Positions 21,117-33,789 of a stretch of DNA of 64,000 nt are shown here, in pieces. Made by a program: the position numbers and the translations under genes. Under the pieces are notes generated by a model. That model made no database searches. It saw only the letters and a list, made by a program, of their open reading frames with translations, and was not told the origin of the DNA. The stretch covers positions 80,658 to 144,657 of the forward strand of contig CANTFL010001018.1 in assembly GCA_947650285.1 (NCBI GenBank), in the 5' to 3' direction. This DNA comes from Hyaloperonospora brassicae. Its lineage: Eukaryota; Oomycota; Peronosporomycetes; Peronosporales; Peronosporaceae. Each line of letters begins with the position of its first letter. Positions within the stretch are counted from its first letter, which is position 1.

Positions 21117-23447
21117 TTACTCGATGGTAAACCCAGTTACTTCCATTTGGATCACGAGCGATAACGCGGTTCGCAAGTCCTTCTCGGTGCTGTATCGTGG
21201 TAAGTCGATGCTGTAATCATTCACGACGACGTTAGCACCTCAAACTCAACAACAGACGACCACGCACACATTCGTACCGGTTGAAACACGTGTGCGCCCT
21301 CGGATACAGGCACTCGTCGACAGCGACGCACTGGATCGCGAACGGACAAATGCGTCCATCGTTCATAGTCAGTGCTTTGAAGCCTTGCACGGGCACTCGC
21401 GCTGAACCTGTCGTGAATTGCAGCAGACGCGCCTTCTGCTCGTTCGAGAATTCCTTCACAATGCTCCAGAACCAGGCAATCACTCGCTCGTCGCGCTGCC
21501 CCACATAAATAGTGTGAGTTTTCCAGTCCCGCACGTCAATGTCGGGAATCCCGCAGATCAACAGCTCCAGCTCCTGGTGGTCGAAGACGGAGATCAGCTC
21601 CTTAGGGATAATAGAGAAAAGACCTTGCATCAATGAACCGAGCTGCAGCGACGTGCTGGTCGCAACAATCCACTTGAACCGCAAGTTGATGTACTCCATC
21701 TTGTTCTCTTCTGTGACAGGGATGGTTGACCCATTTGGGACCAGATCCACCACCTTTGTCTTGTCGGACATTTGGTCGACGTTGACCCTGTAGCACCAAC
21801 AAACTTCGTTAGCATTCCTCCCAACCTCGAGAACACCAGACGACTATGTACGTACGTAAAGTCCAATGCCAGCGATTCCACGCCTGTGTTTTCTCGTAGC
21901 CACTTCAGGTTCTTGTGTAAATCATTGTCCACGAACTCTAGATCGGAAAAGGTGATGGGGATGCCGAGAATGTGCTTGCATACTGGGAGCGCCAGGTGTG
22001 CGTCAATCAGAATGCCTTCGAAAAGCGCTCGACCGATGAAGCGGCCGATTGCCTGATAATACTGTACACGAAATCAGACAACAACAAACGATGAGCAACG
22101 TTTCCAGCCAGCCAACGAGCACTAGTCACAACCTGCACGTACCATCAAATGATCAACGCTCGCTTCAGCTGATGCTGGGTTGATCCTCAACCCGTCACCA
22201 TTGGGACTTCTGAAGAACAGTCCGGTCAAGTCGTCAAAGACTTCTTTTGTCATCAAAGTAAACCACTCGCGGACCAATCCACCTGCATCCACGCCCGGCT
22301 CGTTCGCAAACTTAATTCGGAGCGACTGGTGCAGCTGATCGGGCGTCGCCCACAGCAATTGCTCGCAAGAGTTATGAAGAAGGTTGTCACGCTCAATCTC
22401 AAGCAACAAGTGGCCATATTCCCACGGCACCTCCATCGCTGCCGTGTGCTGCACAAACCACGCGTGTTTCTGCTGGAACGGCAGCGACCGAACTTGTTCC
22501 AGCTCGTCCTGCGAGAACTCGGGGTTGTCCATGCAGCGCGTCGCTAGCGCGCCATCGGCCGACTCAATCGATAACCTCCCCGTCGGGTTCTTGGGCGACA
22601 CGACCACACGCGACACAATCCCGAGCGAGTTCGCACTCGCATTCGACAGGATCGAGTCGCGCAACGACGTGGACGATTGGCTCCGCAGTCCTTCCAGCGT
22701 CCGCAGGCTTTTCAGCGCTTGGCGGTCCATAAAGTGTTTCTTCCGCACCCACACGAGCTGTCCGTCCGTATTGCGTTCTCTTGTCCACTCGTGCCGCCGT
22801 CGCGCTGACTGCTGCCGCAAGTTCAGCACACTGAGCCTCCGCTTGAACCGTTCCCTGTCCTTCTTGACCGACGAGTGCGTCCGCACGACCGCTCGTGACG
22901 ACGTCGAGCGGCTGTCCCCTGCACTGCGGGCCGGCGAGTGCTCCTTCTCTTCCATGTACAGCACGTACTTGGCGCTCGCGAGCGCGCCCGTGGACGACGC
23001 GCTGCTGCTGTGCTCGCTCGGGTCGTCGCCGTGCCGCGCGCGCCGGTGGTCCAGCAGCTTGAACGACCGGTCCGTACCACACAGCATGCACGTCACTTGC
23101 GAGTCGTAGCTCTTGAACGAGCACACGTCGCACTCCCAGAGACTGTTCATGTCCTGGTCGCTGGCGATCACGTCCTGTCGCAGCATCGCCTCGGGCGCCG
23201 CCTGCTGCTGCCGCAGGAAACTCGACTCGAGTTTGTGCTTAAAGAAGAGGTTGTAGACGAGACACGTGAGCATCATCGCGCCAATCACAAAGTAAAACAT
23301 AAAGTTGTAGCTGTCCGACGAGTCCACGAGCCGCCGGCGCAGCGTCGGCGCCGCCACTGGCGCTGTGGCGGCGCTGCTGCTGGCGCACAGACGCGAACAC
23401 GCGACGGCGGCGGTCAGGAGGCGCCGCCAGAGAAGGGACGTGCGCAT
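21117..23447 (-). CDS. Membrane-anchored HECT E3 ubiquitin ligase with RanBP2 zinc finger
   Basis: Four exons (23447-22143, 22061-21856, 21787-21278, 21210-21117) give 704 residues. The N-terminus looks like a signal or transit peptide (1-26), followed by one transmembrane segment (about 48-68, FYFVIGAMMLTCLVYNLFF). A RanBP2-type finger follows, with Trp104 and Cys106, 109, 120 and 123. A basic linker leads to a full HECT domain (about 350-704). Its blocks include VDAGGLVREWFTLM, YYQAIGRFIGRAL, VTEENKMEYINL and the active-site AHTCFNR with Cys671. The last intron splits that Arg codon; exon 4 restores the usual IDLPRY...GFTIE ending, placing the Cys 33 residues from the end, as is typical. 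The HECT domain transfers ubiquitin through a thioester on this Cys. The TM segment predicts an organelle-membrane ligase facing the cytosol. It is divergent from the C92-like gene. Confidence 0.92.
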
Positions 23448-23743
23448 GACGGGGCGAGCGAGCGACTGGAGGAATGCCGTCGGTCGGTCGCGGGTGGCGC
23501 GCGGTGTTTCAGTTGTATTCGGACAATGCGACTTTGTGGTGGGATTGTTACGTTAGGAGGAGGAGGAGGAAGAGGACTGTTGGTGCAAGTGCTCTTATTG
23601 TTGTGAGTCGTTTGTGCGAATATTTAGTTAGTTGGCGATTTGTTCAATTCCGTTTCCTTTTTGTTTGCTCATTGAGGCTGTAGTTGGTGAGATAATTACA
23701 ATGCAAAGTTGGAGAAGGCGTCGTGAGTCTCGTTGCGCTGGGA

Positions 23744-23793
23744 TTGTTGTTGTTGTTGTTGGGATTGTTGTTGTTGTTAGTATTGTTGTTGTT
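23744..23793. repeat. (TTG)n triplet repeat
   Basis: Two runs of TTG separated by GGGA, within the shared 5' region. Confidence 0.9.
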
Positions 23794-23830
23794 TCTATGT
23801 GTTGCCTTCGTCTTGTTCTTCTTTGCAGAC

Positions 23831-23852
23831 TGTGTGTGTGTGTGTGTGTGTG
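23831..23852. repeat. (GT)n microsatellite
   Basis: About eleven GT units about 160 bp upstream of the C92-like start codon. Confidence 0.9.
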
Positions 23853-24012
23853 CGTTTGTTTTCTCGTTCGGATTGTTCAGATCGCGTGTGTCTATCTGCG
23901 AGCCGGTTGCGGTTCAGACCAGACGGGCGGCGTCGTGTGTACCGACAACTCGGTACATCGCGTCCCGCGTGATATTTCGTCGCATGTCGCGAGAAATCGG
24001 CCAGCAGTCCGC

Positions 24013-25890
24013 ATGCCGACCATACGCGACACGCCGTCGGCGCTCAACGCGCTGCTCGCGCAGGTCCTCGCGCCCAACAGTCTGCAGTTCAATGCGCACG
24101 AGTTTCAACGGTAGTGTGTCGCCTGTTGTCAAGTGATGTGGGAAAGAGAGAGAGGGAGAGACAGAGAGAGAGAGTCTGTCGCTGTGCAACTGACAGTGGT
24201 GCGCTGCAAAAGGGCATCGAAAGCGGCGCAGGAGGCGGCCAGAGACGCGGCGACGCGCGTCCAACCAGGTGCGAGCAAATGTCGCATAGATCTCTCGATA
24301 GACAGAGATCTTCGGTTCAAAAGCAGATGATGAGGTCTACTTTCATCCATCTGCTGTCTGTCATGTCATAGGAGACAATGTGGTGGATGGACAGTCAGTC
24401 AGTCAGTCAGCTGACGAAGTGTCTGCTGTCTGTGTTGCTGGTGCAGGCGACTTGATCTTTAGCACGACGAGCGGAGCCGTGTACTCGATGGGCAGATACG
24501 TGACTGAGAACACGTATGACCACGTGGTACGTGGGTGTGCACTCGAGAAGAAGGAGACTCAATTGACAGCTGAGGAGCGCGGGCAGTGGATGTCGCACTT
24601 GTCGAGCGAGAGATGAGGGCAGATGGTTCAGTAGTGTTATCGTTGTTGCAATGGGACAAGGTCATTGTGATGGACGAGCGCACGGTGCTGCACGTGGGAA
24701 TGCCGTCTGTGAGGCTAATGCCGTTAGAGCGGCTCCTGCTGCCTCAACGGCAACCTGTGGTGCGTGTGCAATGAGTTTGCAATGCAAGATGGTGATGGCG
24801 TTCGTGGCGTGACACATGGACGAACCTGTGTTGTTACTGTTGTTGTTGTGTGGGGGTGACAGCGCAGGTGCTGCGCGTGGCAATGGCCGAGGAGGAACTG
24901 CAGCGTTTTCTACGTTGCGCTCGACACTTGGTCGGATGCCAGTACGATGTCGCACGGTGAGTGAGTGAGTGTGCGACTGGCTTAGTTGGAGGGATCACGG
25001 GCGAGACTCCAGGACTGGCTCAACTGAAGTGCCCGTGCTTTGCGTAGAGCGTATCAGCTGATGGTGCGGCTAGCGCTGAAACGTCTCACCGGTTCGTCAC
25101 CGCTGCCGAGATTGCCACTTGACGTCAAAAGCAACGCCTGGATCTGCAGCGACGCCATCCTGTACGCGTCGTTATTTCTGCACGTTTGCCCTACTTGCAC
25201 GTGCTGCAGTATCCTGTGATGCTGACTCGGATGGAACGACTGTGTCCGCGTTCGACTGGGTAGTGTACTGCTCGCAGGTTGCTGTGAGGCATTTCGCGAA
25301 GCGTTGGCCAAGGCGAGGCAAGAAGCTGAACTAGGTTCGTGTCGTCTCGTTTCGCTCGTGTTGCCGCAATGTTGCCATTCTTGTCGATCGCGTGGTCAAG
25401 CGGGCCAACTCATGTGACATGCTGTCTGCTCACTGCTTTTCTAGACATCTTTACGATCGGTAGCGCTTCCCTGACAGACTTCCAACGGCTCCGCCGCATC
25501 GAGCCAGCCGTTATTTCGCGTGTACCGTTGCCAGTGGTCAACTTCACGCTAGCGCCGCACAAACGATCGTGGCGAGCACATGTCGCTGAGATGGTGCAGT
25601 TCGCGCAGAGCCTGCAACACGGCACGTTCAAGTGGCCTTTGCCGCCCGTGCCTGGAATCTCGTCCAGGGTACGCGAAGTCGCAGCCTGCATCCCGCCCTC
25701 GTCCATGGACGCGAAGCACAAGGTCCAGATGCTGAGCTACGTGCTGCTGTTTCTCGCGACACTTGGGCGAGGACTGACCGTGAAGCGAGTGTTGCTCCGA
25801 GCCATTGAGATGCTCATGCTGCGCTACGTTGCACACCACGTGATGCTGTGCTTGCAGTCGTCGCCAGCTTTTGCCAGTGCGAGACTATAG
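24013..25890 (+). CDS. Permuted papain-fold amidase/peptidase-like protein (C92, YaeF/YiiX type), many short exons
   Basis: Reconstructed from about eight short exons: 24013-24110, 24213-24268, 24372 to about 24526, about 24587-24759, 24869 to about 24957, 25048-25161, 25264-25334 and 25445-25890. The product resembles permuted NlpC/P60 enzymes of the C92 group. GDLIFSTTSGAVYS starts the fold. A His in TYDHV (about residue 102) sits where the catalytic His is expected. VRLMPLERLL is the usual strand, GCQYDVARAY matches the GxxYD block, and WICSDAIL supplies the nucleophile Cys late in the chain, as expected for a permuted papain. A C-terminal hydrophobic helix may be a membrane anchor. The exon 3 to 4 join is uncertain (donor at 24527 or a few bases later). 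The substrate is unknown; members are thought to cleave amide or ester bonds of lipids or peptides. Confidence 0.62.
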
Positions 25891-26046
25891 AGACGCGTCT
25901 AGTGAGTGAGCCGGCCGGGAATACCAACCACGTCGCGGTTCAGCACACTCGTTGGTCCACTTTTTTATACGTCCCGCCATTGTCGTCGTTCAGTGTGACA
26001 GTAGCCGACCAACTGCCAGAACCAGCGGAAGTGTACCCCATTGAGC

Positions 26047-27106
26047 ATGACACGAGAAGCTCAAGCAGCAGAAGCCGCAGGCGCAGTCCCCGCCGGTGGC
26101 CTATGTCTGCTCGTGATCGACCAACAAGTGGACTTCCATCCCGGCGGATCACTGGCGATCCCCACGGCCAACGAAGACGCCGCGCGCATTGCCGCGTTCA
26201 TCCGCCAGCACACGGCGAAGCTCAAGCAGCTCGTGCTCACGTTGGACTCGCACCAGCGCTACCACATTGCGCATGCGAACTTCTGGGAGAACGCCGAGGG
26301 GCGCTGGCCCGACCCGTTCTCGTGTATCACAGCTGAGGACGTGGCCACTGGCGTGTGGCGCCCACGCGACCCGAGTCTGAAGGACTACGTGTTGGCCTAC
26401 ACGTCGGCGCTCGAAGCCAGCGGCAAGTTCACGCTGTGCATCTGGCCAGAGCACTGCATCATTGGCTCGCCCGGGCACAATGTCGTGCCGCCAGTCCATG
26501 CAGCTGCGATGGCGTGGACGCAAGCGGCGCTGACGCCCGTGCAGTACGTCACGAAGGGCAGCAACTCGTTCACGGAGCACTACTCGGCGCTCCAGGCCGA
26601 GATCGAGCTGCCTTATGATTCCTCGACAAGGTACTTGTGGGCACTGGGGAAGCTCGAGGCTCAAAAGGGCGCAAGAGCGAGCGAGCGAGCGAGCGCACGG
26701 ACTGACTGGGCGTTTGGATCTCGTTGACATGCGTGCCACAGGTTGAACACGTCGCTCGTTGAGGCGCTCGAACGGGCCGACCAAGTGGTCATCTGCGGCG
26801 AAGCGCTGTCGCACTGCGTGAACTACACAGTGCGTGACCTGGTCGCAGTGTGGCCACAAGACCGACGCCAGGACCTCGTGATCCTCACGGACTGCGCGTC
26901 TGCCGTTCCAGGATTTGAAGCCGCTGGAGAGGTGCGCACCATGTGCGCGTCGAGCGACGTTCTGCTCGCTACGTCAAGTGCGACTTGTGTGGAATCCTAA
27001 CGACCGCTTGTCGGGTGCCTTTGTGTGCATTGACCTGCAGGCGTTTCTCCGCGACATGGCGGCAAAAGGTCTAACGCTCACGACGTCTACGCAGTTCTGT
27101 GCCTAA
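26047..27106 (+). CDS. Nicotinamidase / pyrazinamidase-like isochorismatase-fold hydrolase
   Basis: Hydrolyses nicotinamide to nicotinic acid for NAD salvage. Exons 26047-26630, 26742-26931 and 27041-27106 give 279 residues. The Cys-Lys-Asp triad is visible: Asp25 in LLVIDQQVDF, Lys170 in YVTKGSN and Cys220 in GEALSHCVN. Metal-site residues appear in LDSHQRYHIAHANFW, and the cis-peptide and gating region is CIIGSPGHNVVP. The protein is longer than bacterial PncA (about 190 residues) because of an insert between the HNVVP block and the Lys, as in several eukaryotic homologues. The last exon is only 22 codons. A start at 26047 is supported because it is the first ATG after an upstream non-coding stretch. 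Localisation is probably cytosolic. Confidence 0.9.
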
Positions 27107-27903
27107 CTCAGGCTGCAGGTACCAGTGTGGCGTAGGTACGAAGAAAGGGGTCGACATTCATGCAGCGTACGCACATGGCCGCTCTGGCGTCAACGCGATC
27201 CTGCACGTAGTACTCGACTCGTAGCAGTAGTGCTGGCGCTGTATCATCCTTTTGACTCACAGCGGCCAATGTTGTCCACGGGCGAGCAAATGTGTGCAAA
27301 TAGTACTACTACTACTACTACTGCTACTACTACCACTACTACTAGTACTACTACTACTACTGCTACTGCTACTGCTTTTGGTTCTTTTTCCAACTTAATG
27401 TTAGTGCCAGGGGACGGCTGCCACTGCTGCAAGTGCCGTGTGAACTGAACGTGTCCAGCATGACCGACATACGTGGCAACCCCCCCAGCCCTCGCGGGTG
27501 CTGTAGGGGCCTCTCATCCTAGTTAAGCGGGCTTAGTCATCTCGAGAGTTTCACGCGCTGCTGGCCTGGTCTCGTGATCAGCCCCCAACAGCTGCTGCTG
27601 CCCTACTAAAAAGACCTCAGCTGACATGATTCAAGCGCGCTTATATCTCCAGCCCATGCGAACGCATTGGATATTCGTACTTACCTCGTCGAGGGGGAAC
27701 GTCCGCAGCCGTGAACCAGAGCAAGAAACGAAAGGATCGAAGCGAGAGCACGTGCGAGTGACGACGTCCCCCGTCTGCCTCTCGCTCTCTTTGCCCCTTT
27801 CACACAGACTCCAGTCACACCGCAGACGTGAGCGAGCGATAGGCCACTACTGCCACTGCTACTACTATCACTACCGCCAACAGGCTCAGGACCACGAGAC
27901 CTT
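27107..27903. other. Intergenic DNA with a triplet repeat
   Basis: About 800 bp upstream of clathrin heavy chain. It holds the TAC repeat below and otherwise no supported gene. Confidence 0.6.
27302..27375. repeat. (TAC)n triplet repeat
   Basis: Imperfect run of about 24 TAC/TGC triplets. Open frames through it are low-complexity artefacts. Confidence 0.9.
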
Positions 27904-30900
27904 ATGGCGCAAGATCTTCCCATCACGTTTGGCGAAGTGCTTCACGTACGTTAGACTTTTCTTTTGTGTGTACCTAGTGGAGGGTGTCTTGATCTATCAC
28001 GTTTGACAGGGAACTTGACACGTGATCAAGTGTACCCCACGGTGCTTGTCACGATTGCACAACCGTACCCCCGTCTCGTCTCGTCTTGTCTTGTCTTGTC
28101 CCTAACAGTGTGACTGCTGTTGCGACTGCTGTTGCCTTCCAGTTGAGCTCCTTGGGCGTGAGTCTGGACTATGTCAAGTTTGGCACGACGACGATGGAGT
28201 CGGACAAGTTTGTCTGCGTGTGCGAGCAAGTGAATGGCCAGGCGAGTGTCGTGATTGTGGACATGGCAGCAGGCAACACGGTGCAGCGTCGGCCGATCAA
28301 CGCCGAGGCGGCCATTATGAACCCCGTGAGCAAAGTCATTGCTCTACGTGCCGAGAACCAGCTGCAGATCTTCAACATGGAGCTACGGGCCAAGATGAAG
28401 AGCCACTTGATGAACGAGGCGGTGGTCTTTTGGCGCTGGATCTCTGTCAACACCATTGCTATTGTCACTGCGTCTGCCGTGTTCCACTGGAGCATTGAAG
28501 GCGACTCATCTCCTGTCAAAGTCTTTGACCGCCATGCCAACTTGGGGGCAGGGACTCAGATCATCAGCTACGAAGCGTCAGCTGATAGCCAGTGGATGCT
28601 TCTCGTGGGTATCTCGCAGGGAGAAGGAGGTCGTATTGTTGGCAATATGCAGCTTTACTCGATGGAGAAGAAAGTGAGCCAAGTGTTGCTGGGACATGCG
28701 GGCACTTTTGCCCAAATGAAGCCCCCGGGCCGGACAGATGACGCCCAGGTGCTGATCTTTGCCGGCACCAAGGGCGACAGCCAGCCCACGCAGCTATTTA
28801 TCATGGAGGTCGGACGGGACCGTGATGCCCCTGGCGGCGTCTTTCGTCTGCCTCCTCAGCCGATCCCTTTTGCTGCAGACGCACAAGCTGATTTTCCTGT
28901 ATCGATGCTTGTGACTCCTGGCGACGACATTGTTTACATGATCACGAAGATGGGGTATCTCTTCTTGTTTGATACGCACTCAGGCAAGCCCGTGTACCGT
29001 GCTCGCGTGTCACAGGACACGACATTCGTGACGTGTCTCGAGTCCAAGACAAAGGGTATGCTTGGCATTACGCGCCGCGGGCAATTGCTGCACTTTGCAA
29101 TCAACAAGACGAAGCTGGTGCCGTACGTGGTAAACACGCTGCGCGACTCGCAGCTAGCTTTGTCGTTGGCAACGCGACTGGATCTCCCGGGTGCTGAAGA
29201 GTTGTACTTCACCGAGTTCAATCGTCTGGTGAGTGTAAACGATATCCAGGGTGCAGCCCGTCTAGCAGCCGCTTCTCCTCAGGGCGCTCTTCGCACGCCG
29301 CAAACGATCCAGCGCTTCCAGCAGATGCCTGCTCAGCCAGGCCAGCCCCAGCCCATTTTGCAGTACTTCAGCGTCCTGCTTGAGAAGGGCACACTGAACA
29401 AGATGGAGTCGATTGAGCTAGCGCGTCCCGTGCTGATGCAAGGTCGCGGCCAGCTGTTGCAGAAATGGCTGTCCGAGGACAAGCTCGAGTGTTCGGAGGA
29501 GCTTGGTGACCTTGTCGCTCAGTCCGACACCACTATGGCCTTGTCAGTGTATTTGCGCGCTGAGGTCCCTGAGAAGGTGATTAACTGCTTTGTCCAGCGT
29601 GGCGACTTCGACAAGATTGTCGCTTATGCCGTCCAGACCAATTACCGCTGCGACTACACATTCATGCTTCAGAACTTGGTCCGTGCTAACCCACAGGGAG
29701 CTCTGGACTTTGCTCAGAAGCTGGCGGTTGCAGAAAATGGCCCACTAGTGGACGTCAACGCTGTTGTCGACATTTTCATGCAAGTAAACCGTATCCAAGA
29801 GACGACCGCATTTTTGCTGGAGGCCCTGAAGAATAACCGTCCTGAAGAGGGGTACTTGCAGACGCGTCTGCTGGAGATCAATTTGCTGGGCGGCTCGCCA
29901 CAGGTAGCGGACGCCATTTTGTCGAACAACATGTTCACGCACTACGACAGACCTCGCATCGCTGCCTTGTGCGAAAAGGCTGGCTTGTTCCAGCGTGCTC
30001 TGGAACACTACACGGAGCTGCCCGACCTGAAGCGCGTGATTGTGAACACGCAGGCGATCAATCACGAGTTCATCGTGACGTTTTTTGGAACACTGACGGG
30101 TGAAATATCGATGGAGCTTATCAATGCTCTGATGGCACACAACATGCGTCAAAACCTGCAGATTGTTGTGCAGGTGGCCACCAAGTATGCCGAGCAACTG
30201 GGTGGTAAAGAGCTTGTGGGGGTGTTCGAGACGTTCAAATCGTTCGACGGACTCTACTTCTTCCTGGGTTCGATTGTGAACTTTTCGCAGGACCCTGACT
30301 TGCACTTCAAGTACATTGAAGCTGCTACGAAAATGGGCCAGTTCAAGGAAGTAGAGCGCGTGTGCCGCGACTCTTCTGTGTACGATCCGGTCAGAGTGAA
30401 GGAGTTTCTGAAAGAGTCTAAGCTGCAGGACCCGCGTCCACTCATTCACGTTTGCGACCGCTACGATTTTGTAGAGGAGTTGACGCAATACTTGTACTCG
30501 AACAACTTGATGAAGTACATTGACGTGTATGTGACCAAGGTTAGCCCACAGAAGGCACCCATTGTCATCGGCAAGCTACTGGACCTAGACTGCAACGAAG
30601 ACTACATCAAGAACCTGCTGAACCAGATTGCCCAGTGCCCCGTAGACGACCTGTGCGAGCAAGTTGAGAAGCGCAATCGCTTGCGTCTGTTGCAGCCGTG
30701 GCTTGAGACACGCGTTGCCCAGGGAAACACCGAGACGGCAACTCACAACGCTATCGGCAAGATATACATCACGCTGAACAAAGACCCACAGCAGTTTTTG
30801 ATCAACAATCAGTTCTACGACTCGGATGTTGTCGGTAAGTTTTGTGAGAAGCTCGATCCGGCACTGGCGTACCTGGCATACCGTCGCGCGGGCGGAGCAT

Positions 30901-33269
30901 GCGATGACGACCTTGTTCGCGTGACGACGGAAAATGGGTTGTTCAAGGATCTAGCGCGCTACTTGGTCGAGCGTCAGGACCTGGATCTATGGGGCAAGGT
31001 GCTTGTCAAGCAAGAAGAAGGCGAGACAGAGTCTCCCAGCCGTCGTGCTTTGATCGATCAGGTGGTGCAGACAGCGCTTCCGGAGACGACCAACCCAGAC
31101 GAAGTGTCGACTACCGTGCGCGCATTCATGAACGCCGAACTACCGAACGAGCTGATTGAACTGCTCGAGCGCATCGTTCTTCAGGGTACGGACTTCTCGG
31201 CAAACAAGAATTTGCAAAACCTGCTGATTCTGACCGCAATCAAGGCCGGCAAGGAGAAAGTCATGGACTATGTGAATCGCTTGGACAACTTTGACGGCCC
31301 AGAGATCGCTCGTATTGCCGTGGGTGAGCAGTACCAGCTCTACGAGGAGGGTTTCGTCATTTACAAAAAGACAAACCACAACGTCGAGGCAATCGGTGTG
31401 CTGTTGGACTACATCAAGGACAACGAACGTGCCTACGAGTTTGCTGACCGCTGTAATGAACCCGACGTGTGGTCTCGCTTGGCTAAAGCCCAGTTGGAGC
31501 AAGGTGAGGTGCACGACTCCCTGTCGGCCTTCATCAAGGCGAACGACGCCAGCTCGTATGTCAATGTGATTGCCGCTGCTGAGCGCATCGACAATTACAA
31601 CGAGCTGATTCCGTACCTGAAGATGGCGCGCAAGACGGTGAAAGAGCAGCATCTGGACACGTCGCTGATATATGCGTACGCTAAGACAGAGAAGTACTCG
31701 GATCTGGAAGAGTTCATATCTTCTCCGAACGTGGCGCAGATCCAAAACATTGGAGAGCGATGCTACGAGGAAGGCATGTACACTGCTGCAAAGCTGCTGT
31801 TCCAGAACATCAACAACAACGCTAAGCTCGCCATTTGTTACGTGCGCCTCGACAAGTTCCGCGAGGCCGTGGATGCCGCTACCAAGGCCAACTCTGTGGG
31901 AACGTGGAAGGAAGTCAACTACGCTTGTGTGGACGTGAACGAGTTCCGTCTTGCTGCCCTGTGTGGTTTGCATATTATCGTCCACCCGGACCACCTGGAA
32001 GAGCTTATCCTGCACTACGAGAAACGTGGTCATTCAACGGAGCTGCTTAAGCTAATGGAACAAGGCCTGGGTCTAGAAGGCGCGCATGCCGGCATCTTTA
32101 CCGAGCTGGCGATTCTGTACTCGAAGTACATGCCATCGAAGCTCATGGAGCATATCAAGATCTTCCACTCGCGTATGAACGTGTCAAAGATACTCCGTGC
32201 TTGCGAGAAGGGCTTGCACTGGGACCACGCCGTATACTTGTACAAGGAAGACGGCCAGTTTGACAATGCTGTCCGCACCATGGTCGACCATCCAGTCGCA
32301 TTCTCGCACGACCTCTTCCTGGACTGCATTCAGAGGGTCCGCAATCAGGAGATCCACTACAAGGCGATCAACTTTTATCTGGAGCAGCACCCGCTTGAGC
32401 TAACGCGTCTCTTGCAAGTGCTGACCCCCAACCTGGACCATGCTCGTGTCGTCCACCAGCTCCGCAAGTCGAATAACTTGCCGTTGGTAGCGGAATACTT
32501 GAAGGACGTACAGAAAGAGAACTTGTCGGCCGTCAATGAAGCACTGAACGAAATCCTGGTGGAGGACGAAGACTACCAGGCCCTCCGCGACTCTGTGGAC
32601 GCATACGAAAACTTTGACCAGATTTCGCTCGCGCAAAAGCTGGAGAAGCACGAGCTGCTGGAGTTCCGCCGTATCGCCGCTTACCTGTACCGCAAGAACA
32701 AGCGTTACCCGCAGTCTGTAAAGCTGTCAAAGGCCGACAAAATGTACAAGGACTGCATCGACTGTGCGAGTGACTCCGACGACCCGGAGCTCGCTGAAGA
32801 CATTCTGCGTTTCTTTGTGTCTGTCCACGACAAGGAGTGTTTCTGCGCGACTCTGTTCACGTGCTACAAGCTGATTAAGCCTGACGTTGCACTGGAGCTT
32901 GCGTGGCGCCACGGCTACACGGACTTTGTGATGCCCTACATGATCCAGTTTGTGAAGAACCTGAACGACAAGGTGAAGGTTCTCGACGAGCGCACACAGA
33001 CGCAGCAGGAGCCGGAGACAGACGCACAGTCGCTGGACCCGGCGTACGGCATGGGCGGTATGCAGCCCATGTTGGCCATCGCGCCCACGGCTTTCAACGA
33101 CCCATCGGCACAATACGGTATGGGCATGGCCCCAGGAATGAACATGGCGTTGGGAATGCAGCCGAACATGGGCATGGGGGGGATGCAGGCGAACCCGTAC
33201 GCAAGCAGCCAAGGCAGCATGGGGAGCATGGGCAGTAATCCCTACGGCGCGAGTGGTTACCAGTATTAA
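27904..33269 (+). CDS. CLTC: Clathrin heavy chain
   Basis: Coat protein of endocytic and trans-Golgi vesicles that trimerises into triskelia with light chains. Two exons, 27904-27945 and 28143-33269, give about 1,722 residues. Exon 1 encodes MAQDLPITFGEVLH, the normal clathrin start; the second exon continues with the beta-propeller (MESDKFVCVCEQVNG). The long alpha-solenoid leg of clathrin repeats follows through to about residue 1,620, including SNNLMKYIDVYVTKVSP and CYVRLDKFREAVDAATKANS. The C-terminal trimerisation region is followed by an unusual Met/Gly/Asn-rich tail of about 70 residues. The expected animal and plant length is about 1,675-1,700, so the tail accounts for the excess. The single intron (27946-28142) contains a TCGTC/TTGTC pyrimidine tract before its acceptor. 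Confidence 0.97.
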
Positions 33270-33789
33270 GTGAGCAGCAGGTCGTCCGTGATGGTGGCGA
33301 ACGTGGAGATAGGAGGAGGAACACACGAAGAAGAGAGTTGCAATGGCTTCGGTGGTGCTGTTGCAGGAGAATAGACGACGGCCGTTCAGCCTGTTGCTTT
33401 TTCCTCGACGACGACAGTAGTGGTGCACGAAGCTCTAGAAAGACGTTGGAGGCTAATTCAGATTGAGTGTCGTGTGTGTTGGCGAAGATGTTGATGATGC
33501 ATTCAGATTGATTGATGTCGCGTATCGCCCCACCATTAGCTCTCCCGTGTCGGATATAACAATGCCTTTCGACCGGTAGCGCAGCTCCCGCGACGACGTC
33601 TGCTGGGAGAATAAGGGACCTTTTAGCGTTCTGCTCTCCTTACAGCGCCGTAACCAGACGGTATCCCTATCACACCTCTATTTGCCACCCTTGTCGCCCC
33701 GAAAAGATGCAATCAAAGATAACGCAACCGTTTAGTCGCAATCATTCCAACACACGCAATACTCGCACTCGCACCGTACCACCTGACCG
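33270..33789. other. Intergenic DNA
   Basis: About 520 bp between clathrin and the next plus-strand gene. No feature was recognised. Confidence 0.6.

Larger units (their letters stand above)
23448..24012. promoter_or_regulatory. Shared 565-bp 5' region between two divergent genes
   Basis: Lies head to head between the HECT ligase and the C92-like enzyme, so it must hold both promoters. It contains a TTG triplet tract (23744-23793) and a (GT)n tract (23831-23852). No defined promoter motif was identified. Confidence 0.5.

Noticed and set aside
27470..27600. GC-rich, partly palindromic stretch before clathrin, considered as a structured RNA
   Set aside because: No known RNA fold or conserved box could be recognised.
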